Origin: JAWPNA01 sp045402695 | GTDB lineage: Bacteria; Acidobacteriota; Polarisedimenticolia; JACPZX01; DASXTC01 | Direction: 5' to 3' | Length of the DNA stretch: 6,062 bases | Assembly (NCBI GenBank): GCA_045402695.1 | Contig: JAWPNA010000014.1 | Span: forward strand, 1-6,062 | Shown here: one piece after another, positions 1 through 5,746 of the stretch | How positions within the stretch are numbered: position 1 is the first letter of the stretch | Layout of the letters: the number at the start of each line of letters is the position of its first letter | Program-made: the position numbers and the translations under genes | The notes under the pieces: generated by a model | What the model saw: only the letters and a program-made list of their open reading frames with translations | Databases searched by the model: none | Told to the model about the DNA's origin: nothing

Positions 1-554
1 AGATTGTCGTCGCAGGGCGTGACCAGCACCGTCTTGGGAAGCGTTGCGCCAATACCGGGCGAGTCTTCCGCGGCTTCATGGCCAGAAGAGTTCTGGAAAA
101 TCAGCGACACGTCAATGTCGCCATCTCCGATACTATCTGTAGCCGGATTGACGACAATTGAAGTCGGACCGAAATCAACCCCCGACACGCAGCCAGGCGA
201 GGTGCCGCCGACGCATGGCACCGGGTCGAGCAGGACGATGGGCGCCCTGTTACCGATCTGAAGCACCCACTGGCCACCCTCGAATGCGCAAGCGGTTGGA
301 TCGTTCCCCTTGTCGAGATGCCCCCTGAAGATCAGGGTCTCGCATTCGGTGACATGCCCACCAGCGACGAGGGTCACCCCGTCAGCACGGAAGATCGAGA
401 GTGACTGATTGACTCCCGTGGTGCCGCACCCCGGTGGATCGATGTGGGCCCACGTCGGCTGCACGCCTCCGAAGGCGAATAGTCCCACGGCCACCGCGGC
501 GAACAGCCATGGCGACCTACTACACAGTCTTGAGGCCTGATACTCGTTACTCAT
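1..554 (-). CDS. Exported cysteine-rich protein of unknown function, 3' end outside window
   Basis: The reverse strand is open from ATG at 554-552 to the window edge: 184 codons with no stop, so the C-terminus is missing. A strong Shine-Dalgarno (GGGGAGGG, 561-568) sits 6 nt before the ATG and fixes the start. Residues 1-36 look like a Sec signal peptide: a basic, polar n-region, a hydrophobic core at about 16-31 (WLFAAVAVGLFAFGGV) and a likely signal peptidase I site after TWA36, giving a mature N-terminus HIDPPGC. The visible mature part is rich in Gly, Val and Thr, probably beta-structured, and has six cysteines, including TEC, TAC, VPC, PGC and TPC contexts, which suggests extracytoplasmic disulfides. 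From memory, exported proteins starting 'H[IV]DPPGC' occur in environmental bacteria without assigned function. I see no catalytic motif and no lipobox. It is divergent from everything to its right. Confidence is high that it is an exported protein; its function is unknown. Confidence 0.8.
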   Translation of the reverse strand, partial: MSNEYQASRLCSRSPWLFAAVAVGLFAFGGVQPTWAHIDPPGCGTTGVNQSLSIFRADGVTLVAGGHVTECETLIFRGHLDKGNDPTACAFEGGQWVLQIGNRAPIVLLDPVPCVGGTSPGCVSGVDFGPTSIVVNPATDSIGDGDIDVSLIFQNSSGHEAAEDSPGIGATLPKTVLVTPCDDN

Positions 555-560
555 ACACTA

Positions 561-568
561 CCCTCCCC
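561..568 (-). promoter_or_regulatory. Ribosome-binding site for the 1-554 gene
   Basis: On the minus strand GGGGAGGG lies 6 nt upstream of the ATG at 554. It is a near-ideal anti-16S match and is the main reason for choosing this start. Confidence 0.75.
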
Positions 569-572
569 TAAG

Positions 573-603
573 CTAGTACGTGGCTGCGGATGAGACTTGG
601 CAA
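573..603 (-). promoter_or_regulatory. Possible sigma70-type promoter for the 1-554 gene
   Basis: Minus-strand TTGCCA (598-603) and TACTAG (573-578) are separated by 19 nt, slightly longer than optimal. They lie just upstream of the Shine-Dalgarno and would give a short leader of about 12-15 nt. The -10 match is weak, so this is tentative. Confidence 0.3.
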
Positions 604-1078
604 CATCGGAGATTCTGTCTTTCTCACTGCCCTGTCGGACTGTGAGAAACTCTACGCCTTCCTATGCCGATCCACCTCCTGGTCATCTTGGTGTAAGCCT
701 GGCGCCGCGCGCAGATCGGGCGTGGGCGCCGTGAACGTCACCGGCACCTGTCAGACGCTCCCGGAGCGCCTGAGTCCGCGAAATTCTCAGTCCTGAATCT
801 GACAATTGGTGTCGACCAAGATCGCTGATGACGCAGACAGGCGCTCACCGGAAGGTTCCCGGGACCCGGCCCGACTTCCGCCGTGGCCGGAATGAGTAGC
901 CCGCCCATCTCACCACCACCGGTTCTTCTTGGTCCACCCTGGGAAGGTCGCCGAAAGAGTACCACTGGTGGGGCATATCGGGCAAGAGGAATGTGCAAAG
1001 CATTTCACTCCCTGATCCGCTCTGGACTGTCACTCGGGAGGACCAACCCGACGCGCTCACATCGCGCGGGGCGGCTAA

Positions 1079-1363
1079 TTTGAACAGCCCCGGACTGAAT
1101 CGAAAGCTCTAGAACAGTGGCCATGCTCCATCGCGAATGGGCATCGCGATGGCGACTCGATCGGCCAGCAGTCTGTCTTATTCTCACGCCCTTGGCCAAT
1201 CCTCGCCCGGCGGTGCGAGAGGCCGGACCAGCCGGATCGTTCGTATTTGATCCTCAAGATCGTGGGGGACGCAGGCATCGTGGGCGATCAGATGCCCTAG
1301 GGCGGGCCCTATCTTTCTCCCCAGCGGATCGGCGTGACTCGGAGATGGATCGCCAGCGCAGCC
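1079..1363 (+). pseudogene. Decayed c-type cytochrome (planctomycete/deltaproteobacterial-type domain)
   Basis: Read in the frame starting at 1079, this stretch gives a C-terminal cytochrome c domain typical of exported c-type cytochromes, but broken. At 1124-1144 the frame reads CSIANGH, which looks like a CX4CH heme motif of the CALSNCH kind with the second Cys replaced by Gly. At 1223-1297 it reads PDQPDRSYLILKIVG then DAGIVGDQMP, matching the family's 'PG-PD-SYL--K--GD-GIVG-RMP' segment that precedes the Met heme ligand. An in-frame TAG (1298-1300) sits where the family usually has Arg or Leu. The frame then continues GGPYLSPQRIG and VTRRWIASAA (1301-1363), the usual 'GGPxLSxxxIxxIRxWI' end. 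Between the two parts another frame (from 1152) reads LSYSHALGQSS, resembling the family's 'Y-x-LVGxxS' segment, which indicates at least two indels. No start codon or signal peptide remains upstream; TAA at 1076-1078 closes the frame. The family match is by motif recall, not a search. Confidence 0.65.
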
Positions 1364-1367
1364 ATGG

Positions 1368-1594
1368 ATGATTGGCCCGGCGCGCGACGCCCATCTGGCG
1401 GTCGCTGTCTTCGTGGCCATCGCGACGTCATTGATGGCGAGCCGCACATCGCCATGCGCGCGGGGCTGCAATGCTCCGCCTGTCACGTCAACCACCTGGT
1501 CGCCTTCGGTGAGACCGACGTAGGGCGCGACGAAAACCAAGCAGCCGGCGAGGACACACTGAGCCTGATTGGTTTCGCGGAGGCGGACCGATAG
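1368..1594 (+). pseudogene. Decayed exported heme protein: signal peptide plus single CSACH motif, frameshifted
   Basis: ATG at 1368 opens a 51-codon frame beginning MIGPARDAHLAVAVFVAIAT, then SLMA: a convincing Sec signal peptide (1368-1439). The frame then becomes meaningless and stops at 1521-1523. One base back, another frame continues the protein as GEPHIAMRAGLQCSACHVN, with an intact CXXCH heme-attachment motif at 1472-1486, then AFGET (about 1499-1513). In the first frame again, 1524-1556 reads GATKTKQPARTH, and the second frame resumes TLSLIGF before TAG at 1592-1594. Stitched together this resembles exported proteins with 'GEPxLAxRTGxxCSxCHVNRTGGGxRTxFGxTYAxTxLPxRTLxxG' followed by a beta-barrel-like region. 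The RTGGG part and the whole C-terminal part are missing. At least three frame changes in about 150 bases make this a pseudogene, not a sequencing slip or recoding. It directly follows the other cytochrome remnant, suggesting a lost two-gene unit. Confidence 0.6.
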
Positions 1595-1655
1595 ACCTCC
1601 CGAGGTGAATGGAACACTTTTCGAGGGCGACAGGAAAGTGATCCTGGTAATCCAC

Positions 1656-1685
1656 TTGCTGCTGTGAATGATGTCGGAGTATATG
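1656..1685 (+). promoter_or_regulatory. Possible promoter of the exported MopE-like protein gene
   Basis: TTGCTG (1656-1661) and TATATG (1680-1685) are separated by 18 nt. Transcription would start near 1692, downstream of the GTG at 1664 and upstream of the Shine-Dalgarno at 1712. If real, it rules out GTG 1664 as the start. Confidence 0.4.
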
Positions 1686-2764
1686 TCTCCCGATTCCCCG
1701 ACTTCCAACGCGGAGGAGATCCGACGATAAGGCGTCCCGCGGTTCGATCCATCGTCGTCGCTCTCCTCGTGCTCGCCGCCGGGCTTTCGCCGGCCGTGGC
1801 GTCGTTTCACCTGATGGTGATTCAGGAGGTCTTCCCCGGGACTCCCGACAACCCGCAGGCACAGTACGTGATGCTGCGGATGACCAATGTCGGCCAGAGC
1901 CAGGTGAGCACCAAGGCGATCGTCGTGCAGGACGCCTCCGGCGTTGTCATCGGCCGGTTCGGCACCTTCGACCACAACGTGAACGGTGGGACCGCCGGCT
2001 GCAGCTACCCAAACTGCCGCGCCATCCTGATCGGGACATCCGCCGCCCAAACTCTTCTTGGTTTCGATTTCGATCAGATCGTCGACGCGGAGACCGGGCG
2101 CGTGGCGCTTCCCCTCGCCGGCGGGCGGGTTTGCTTCAAGACGCCGACATCCACGACGGCCGTGGACTGCGTCGCCTACGGCGACTTCACGGCCGCCAAC
2201 ACCATCCCCACTCCCACCGAGAGCGGCTGCGACGCGAACTTCGGCGCTCCAGCGGCCTCGCTCTCCTCTGGCTTCGCGCTCACGCGCAAGCAGTTCAACT
2301 GCGTCGCCAATGAGAACTCACTCGACTTCCAGAACCGCTTCCCGCACCCGGTGAACAACGCAGGCACCAGCGCCAATACCGACCCGGACGCCGATGGTCT
2401 GATCAGCGTGCTCGACTGCGCGGACAACGACAACACCTCTCTGTACGCACCCATCGAGGTGTCGGGGGTGGACGTGATTGGCCTCCCGCCCCTCATCTCC
2501 TGGCTCTCCACGTCCGCCCTCACCGGCACATCCACCCGCTACGACGTCGCGCTGGCGAGCCTCGCGGAGTTGGGGGGATCGGGGACCCTCACGTCGGCCT
2601 CCTGCATGGCTGGCCAGGTGAACGGACTCAACACGACGGACAACGGGTCGGATCCTTCACCGGGAGATGCCTTCTTCTACCAGGCGCGAGGACGCAACAC
2701 CTGCGGCAAGGGGACCTACGGGCTGGCAGGTCTCAACAATCCTCTCGACGATCCGTGTCCCTGA
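1664..2764 (+). CDS. Exported protein with MopE-like metal-binding motif and C-terminal fibronectin-like domain
   Basis: The coordinates use the only canonical start, GTG 1664 (366 aa), but I prefer initiation at ATA 1727 (345 aa). GGAGGAG lies 8 nt before it, GTG 1664 has no Shine-Dalgarno, and from 1727 the protein begins with an ideal signal peptide (RRPAVRS, then the core IVVALLVLAAGL, site AVA25|SF). Numbering from 1727: residues 26-210 form a beta-rich exported domain opening SFHLMVIQEVFPG, a type I recall from environmental bacteria, roughly comparable to lamin-tail-like surface domains. DPDADG (219-224) and DCADNDN (230-236) form a compact acidic motif like the 'putative metal-binding' MopE repeat (PF11617 type), possibly calcium or copper. 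Residues 243-332 look like a fibronectin III-like domain ending FFYQARGRNTCGKGTYG, the conserved end of such domains. The final DDPCP is a typical terminus, so the gene looks full-length. Likely secreted or cell-surface; no enzymatic motif seen. Confidence 0.75.
   Translation: MNDVGVYVSRFPDFQRGGDPTIRRPAVRSIVVALLVLAAGLSPAVASFHLMVIQEVFPGTPDNPQAQYVMLRMTNVGQSQVSTKAIVVQDASGVVIGRFGTFDHNVNGGTAGCSYPNCRAILIGTSAAQTLLGFDFDQIVDAETGRVALPLAGGRVCFKTPTSTTAVDCVAYGDFTAANTIPTPTESGCDANFGAPAASLSSGFALTRKQFNCVANENSLDFQNRFPHPVNNAGTSANTDPDADGLISVLDCADNDNTSLYAPIEVSGVDVIGLPPLISWLSTSALTGTSTRYDVALASLAELGGSGTLTSASCMAGQVNGLNTTDNGSDPSPGDAFFYQARGRNTCGKGTYGLAGLNNPLDDPCP
1712..1718 (+). promoter_or_regulatory. Strong ribosome-binding site with no canonical start codon after it
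   Basis: GGAGGAG is a near-perfect Shine-Dalgarno. The codon 8 nt downstream, in the frame of the exported-protein gene, is ATA (1727-1729); there is no ATG, GTG or TTG in that frame until after the signal-peptide core has begun. It decides the start question for the 1664-2764 gene. Confidence 0.6.
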
Positions 2765-4001
2765 GCGGCATGAGCAGCCGGACACCGCGATCGTACGTGA
2801 GGTAGGCCCAGGCCCACTGGAACATCACAAGGAAGCGGTTGCGAAAACCGATCAGCCAGAAGATGTGGATCGCCAGCCAGGCCGCCCACGCGATGAAGCC
2901 GGTCAGCCGGAACCGGCCGAAGTCGGCGACGGCCGCGGCGCGCCCGATCGTCGCGAGGCTTCCTCGATCCTTGTAGTCGAACGGCTCGTACGGCGCTCCC
3001 CGCAGCGCGCGGATGATGTTGCGCGCCGCGTGCCGCCCCTGCTGCACCGCGGCGGGAGCCAGACCGGGCACGAACCCGCCGGCCCGGGGAACGGCGGCCG
3101 CGTCACCGATCACAAAGATATTCCCGTGGCCGGCGACGGTGAGATCGGGCCGGACCAAGACGCGGCCCGAACGGTCGAGCGGGACGCCCAGCGAGGCCGC
3201 GAGCGGCGAGGCTCTCACTCCCGCGGCCCAGAAGACGCTGCGCGCCGCGATCCGCTCACATCCCAGCAGGACACCCTCCCCGTCGATATCGGAGACCCGC
3301 GTCCCGGTCCTCACCTCCACGCCCAGCCTGGAGAGGGCCCGCTCCGCGTTCGCCGACAGATTCCACGGATACGTGGGCAGAACGCGGTCGGCTCCCTCCA
3401 GGAGGACGACCCGCGCGGAGGCGGGATCGATCCGCCGGAACTCGCCCGGCAGAGCGTGGCGTCCCATCTCCGCGATCGCGCCTGCCAGCTCCACACCTGT
3501 GGGGCCCGCTCCCACGACGACGGTGGTGAGCCATTCCCGCCGGCGCGCAGGGTCCTCTTCTCGCTCGGCCGACTCGTAGGCGAGCAGAAGACGCCGCCTC
3601 ACTTCGAGCGCGTCGCCGATGTCCGTGAGACCTGGAGCGCTCCGGGCCCACGCGGCGTGACCGAAGTAGGCGTGCCGCGCCCCGGACGCGACGATCAGGT
3701 AGTCGTAGGATACCTCCCCGCCGGCGAGGGCCACTCTGCGGCCCGCAACGTCGATCGATGAAGCATGCGCCAGCAGCACCGCCGCGTTGGCCTGACCTCT
3801 CAGCACGCGGCGGATCGGCGCGGCGAAGTCGCCGGGGTTGAGCCCCGCGGTGGCGACCTGGTACAGCAGCGGGAGGAAGAGATGATGGTTCCGGCGATCG
3901 ATCACTGTCACCCTCGCCGGAGCGCGGCGCAGCGCCCGGGCGGCATACAGCCCCCCGAAGCCTCCCCCGATGATCACCACGTGAGGCCGATCATCCGTCA
4001 T
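2733..4001 (-). CDS. ndh: Type II NADH:quinone oxidoreductase (NDH-2)
   Basis: A complete 422-aa flavoprotein that oxidises NADH and reduces membrane quinone without pumping protons, at the cytoplasmic face of the membrane. The FAD Rossmann motif GGGFGG is at residues 12-17, with acidic D35 ending the second strand. The NADH-binding Rossmann motif is GAGPTGVE (164-171), followed by acidic E202. The second FAD motif is VIGDAA (297-302), followed by APAAVQQG (315-322), the AxxxQ-type segment lining the quinone site in NDH-2. Residues 368-403 are hydrophobic and aromatic (FIAWAAWLAIHIFWLIGF and onward), the usual C-terminal membrane anchor. Length is normal. The start ATG at 4001 gives MTDDRPHVVIIGGG; the frame is open 41 codons further upstream, but those encode basic, non-homologous sequence containing the promoter. 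There is no Shine-Dalgarno, which fits the leaderless promoter. Its last 11 codons overlap the convergent upstream gene. Confidence 0.93.
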   Translation of the reverse strand: MTDDRPHVVIIGGGFGGLYAARALRRAPARVTVIDRRNHHLFLPLLYQVATAGLNPGDFAAPIRRVLRGQANAAVLLAHASSIDVAGRRVALAGGEVSYDYLIVASGARHAYFGHAAWARSAPGLTDIGDALEVRRRLLLAYESAEREEDPARRREWLTTVVVGAGPTGVELAGAIAEMGRHALPGEFRRIDPASARVVLLEGADRVLPTYPWNLSANAERALSRLGVEVRTGTRVSDIDGEGVLLGCERIAARSVFWAAGVRASPLAASLGVPLDRSGRVLVRPDLTVAGHGNIFVIGDAAAVPRAGGFVPGLAPAAVQQGRHAARNIIRALRGAPYEPFDYKDRGSLATIGRAAAVADFGRFRLTGFIAWAAWLAIHIFWLIGFRNRFLVMFQWAWAYLTYDRGVRLLMPLRDTDRREDC

Positions 4002-4007
4002 GATACG

Positions 4008-4037
4008 AGAGTAGAGACCACCTTCGGGATCTGTCAA
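4008..4037 (-). promoter_or_regulatory. ndh promoter, predicted leaderless
   Basis: On the minus strand a perfect TTGACA -35 (4032-4037) is followed by an 18-nt spacer and TACTCT as -10 (4008-4013). Only 6 nt separate the -10 from the ATG at 4001, so transcription should begin at or within a base or two of the start codon. This matches the lack of any ribosome-binding site. Confidence 0.65.
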
Positions 4038-4049
4038 CCGCCGCGTGTC

Positions 4050-4078
4050 TTGACCGGGATGATGCCATCGTGTCACCT
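4050..4078 (+). promoter_or_regulatory. Weak candidate promoter of the glycosyltransferase gene
   Basis: TTGACC (4050-4055), a 17-nt spacer and TCACCT (4073-4078), a poor -10, precede ATG 4088 by 9 nt. The geometry copies the ndh and rhodanese promoters and would make ATG 4088 the start, but the -10 matches only at its two end positions. Confidence 0.25.
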
Positions 4079-5695
4079 GACGGCGAGATGAGAAGCGCCG
4101 GAGAAACCGCCGCCCTGCCTGCATGGTGGAGAGCGGGGATTGCCGCCCTGTTGACGGCTTCGCTCCTGCTGTACCTGGCTGCGATCACTTGGGGACTGCC
4201 TGCGTACAGCAGTTGGTCCAACGACGACATCGCCCCGCTGGGCCCTCTGAGAGCCGTCCGCGACCTGTTCGCCACGTACACAAAGTATCCCCCCGTTCAC
4301 TACGGCATGCTGGCGCTGGTCAATTCGGGTTACATCGCCTACCTGCTCATCAGCGGAGGCATGGATCACCCGCAGGCAGGCTTCCCCTACGGGTTCAAGG
4401 ACCCGCTCCTGTCGCTGACCGTGTGCAGCATGCTCGACAGGCTGGTGAGCGTCTGCATGGGGGTGGGCGCCGTCTACTTCGTGGTCCGCGCGACGCGGCG
4501 CCTCACGAGAGACCGGCGAGCGGCGCTGCTGGCCGGCGCCGCAGCAGCCTTCAACGCCCACGTCGTCCTGTTCTCGCATCTCTCCAACGTGGACATCCCG
4601 GCGTTGTTCTGGCTGGCGCTGGCGTTCAACTTCTTTGCGCGCCTTCTCAGGACGTGGCGCGAGGACGACGCCGTCCGGCTCGCGCTGGCCGCGGCGCTGG
4701 CCATCGGTACGAAGGAACACATCTACTCATATCTCGCGGGCATGGCGCTCGTCCTGCTCGGGTCGTGGCGGCGGCGCGCAAGGCCGTGGCGGCCGCTGGG
4801 CGCGGGGCTGGGCGTCTTCATCGCCGCGTATGCGCTGGTCAACAACGTCTTCTTCGGCTGGAGCGGCTACTCCGCCAGGCTGGCGTTCTGGATCGGCGGC
4901 CCGGGCGTCTCGCGCTATCCGGAGGTCGAGGCCACCACCTCCGGCCAGGTGGCGCTGCTCGGCAAGTTCGTGCGGCTCCTGCTGGAAGGAGCCGGCGCGC
5001 CCATGCTTCTGGCGGCGTTGGCCGGCTTCGCCGTGGCGGCGCGATTCCACCGCCGCGCGATCGCGCCTCTTCTCGTGCCCGCCCTCCTCTACTATGCGGG
5101 CTCCGTCGCCTCGATCCGGTTCGCCTACGAGCGATTCACCCTGCCCTGGGTCCTTCTCGTCGCGCCGCTCGCGGGGATCGCCCTCGCGGGGATCGCCTCC
5201 GCGGGTTCGCCGCCGCTCGCCCCGCGGCGGCTCGTCGCCGTCGCCGCCGTCGTCGTCAGCCTTCTATGGGGAGCGAGGGTCGATCTCGACATGCTGCTCG
5301 ACTCCCGCTACGACGCGGAGGAGTACCTGCGCGATCGCGTCCCCCGCTCCGCGGCGGTGGAGGTCTACTCCTTCCCGAGTTACCTGCCCCGCCTCCCCGA
5401 GATGGGGTACACCGTGCAGCGCGTCAACCCGGAGGAAGATCCTCACGACATGTTCACAGCTGGAGCCCTGGCCGATCGCGCACCCGACATCATCGTCCTG
5501 ACCACGAACTACTTTCCCCGGTTCGGACCACCCTTCAGCGGGTATTTCGAGGAGCTGCTCGCCGGCCGGATGGGATACACCGCGACGGCCTTCACGGGAG
5601 GTCCCGCCTGGCTGGGGTCACGCCACCATCCACGCGAGTTTGCGCGCGTGAACCCCACCATCTGGGTCCTGGAGAGGACCCGCGTTCGGTTGTGA
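4070..5695 (+). CDS. Polytopic GT-C (GT39/PMT-like) glycosyltransferase family protein
   Basis: A 541-aa multi-pass membrane protein of the size and layout of bacterial GT-C glycosyltransferases, which move a sugar from a polyprenyl-phosphate donor to an acceptor on the outer face of the membrane. TM1 is about residues 22-44 and ends WGLP; it is followed by the first outer loop with SNDD (50-53), where GT-C enzymes carry their catalytic acidic pair. Further hydrophobic segments lie near 80-96, 124-140, 150-168, 175-192, 202-212, 220-232, 242-262, 308-325, 331-347, 356-377 and 387-400. HLSNVDIPALFW (170-181), GTKEH (213-217) and FAYERFTLPW (351-360) are typical landmarks of this superfamily. 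Residues 405-541 form a soluble C-terminal domain. GTG 4070 is annotated; ATG 4088 (535 aa) is a real alternative and may be better if the weak TTGACC promoter is used. Acceptor and sugar cannot be told. It shares a 68-bp divergent spacer with ndh. Confidence 0.75.
   Translation: MSPDGEMRSAGETAALPAWWRAGIAALLTASLLLYLAAITWGLPAYSSWSNDDIAPLGPLRAVRDLFATYTKYPPVHYGMLALVNSGYIAYLLISGGMDHPQAGFPYGFKDPLLSLTVCSMLDRLVSVCMGVGAVYFVVRATRRLTRDRRAALLAGAAAAFNAHVVLFSHLSNVDIPALFWLALAFNFFARLLRTWREDDAVRLALAAALAIGTKEHIYSYLAGMALVLLGSWRRRARPWRPLGAGLGVFIAAYALVNNVFFGWSGYSARLAFWIGGPGVSRYPEVEATTSGQVALLGKFVRLLLEGAGAPMLLAALAGFAVAARFHRRAIAPLLVPALLYYAGSVASIRFAYERFTLPWVLLVAPLAGIALAGIASAGSPPLAPRRLVAVAAVVVSLLWGARVDLDMLLDSRYDAEEYLRDRVPRSAAVEVYSFPSYLPRLPEMGYTVQRVNPEEDPHDMFTAGALADRAPDIIVLTTNYFPRFGPPFSGYFEELLAGRMGYTATAFTGGPAWLGSRHHPREFARVNPTIWVLERTRVRL
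5168..5197 (+). repeat. Perfect 15-bp tandem duplication inside the glycosyltransferase gene
   Basis: CTCGCGGGGATCGCC occurs twice back to back (5168-5182, 5183-5197), followed by a partial third copy (TCCGCGGG). It stays in frame and encodes LAGIA-LAGIA-SAG within a membrane segment, so it lengthens a hydrophobic helix without disrupting the gene. Probably replication slippage. Confidence 0.8.
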
Positions 5696-5708
5696 CACGG
5701 CGGGTTGT

Positions 5709-5738
5709 TTGACGCCCCCGGCGCGGCTCTGGTACGGT
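5709..5738 (+). promoter_or_regulatory. Promoter of the rhodanese gene, near-leaderless
   Basis: TTGACG (5709-5714), an 18-nt GC-rich spacer and TACGGT (5733-5738) lie 8 nt before the ATG at 5747, predicting a transcript start about two bases before the start codon. The -35 matches 5 of 6 consensus bases; the -10 keeps the key T, A and final T. Confidence 0.55.
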
Positions 5739-5746
5739 GGGCCGGC

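Larger units (their letters stand above)
555..1078. other. Stretch without a recognisable gene
   Basis: About 520 bases between the divergent exported-protein gene and the cytochrome remnants. Apart from the leader and possible promoter of the 1-554 gene at the left end, I see nothing supportable. The short open frames here have no ribosome-binding site, no recognisable motif and an unusual Pro/Arg-rich composition (for example the plus frame 883-1083 and the minus frame 845-1060). There is no clear hairpin terminator, tRNA, repeat array or insertion-sequence end. Given the decay immediately downstream, it may be the eroded 5' part of the same lost gene, but I could not read any residual protein in it. 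Confidence 0.5.

Noticed and set aside
590..796. 68-codon plus frame in the gene-poor stretch
   Set aside because: No Shine-Dalgarno, no motif, composition unlike the real genes here.
1117..1371. 84-codon plus frame over the first cytochrome remnant
   Set aside because: The conserved cytochrome residues are in the neighbouring frame; this one reads as Arg-rich noise.
1368..1594. Programmed frameshifting to make an intact heme protein
   Set aside because: Several shifts in about 150 bases, no slippery heptamer or stimulatory hairpin seen, and the C-terminal part is absent; decay is simpler.
1184..2050. Minus-strand open frame of 288 codons
   Set aside because: It runs antisense to the decayed cytochromes and the exported-protein gene, is rich in His/Arg/Gly with no motif, has no ribosome-binding site, and is explained by GC-rich codon structure on the other strand.
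2667..3761. Plus-strand open frame of 364 codons opposite ndh
   Set aside because: Arg/Pro/Gly/Asp-rich shadow of the clearly real ndh gene; no recognisable domain or start signals.
4002..4124. 41-codon N-terminal extension of ndh
   Set aside because: The extension is basic, lacks homology to NDH-2 and overlaps the predicted promoter; ATG 4001 begins right before the FAD motif as in the family.
4123..5712. Plus-strand 529-codon frame overlapping the glycosyltransferase
   Set aside because: Arg/Gly/Ala-rich out-of-frame translation; the 4070-5695 frame has the membrane segments and family landmarks.
5696..5732. Intrinsic terminator after the glycosyltransferase
   Set aside because: The spacer is GC-rich but I could not fold a stable hairpin followed by a T-run; the TTT at 5708-5710 is better explained as part of the next gene's -35.
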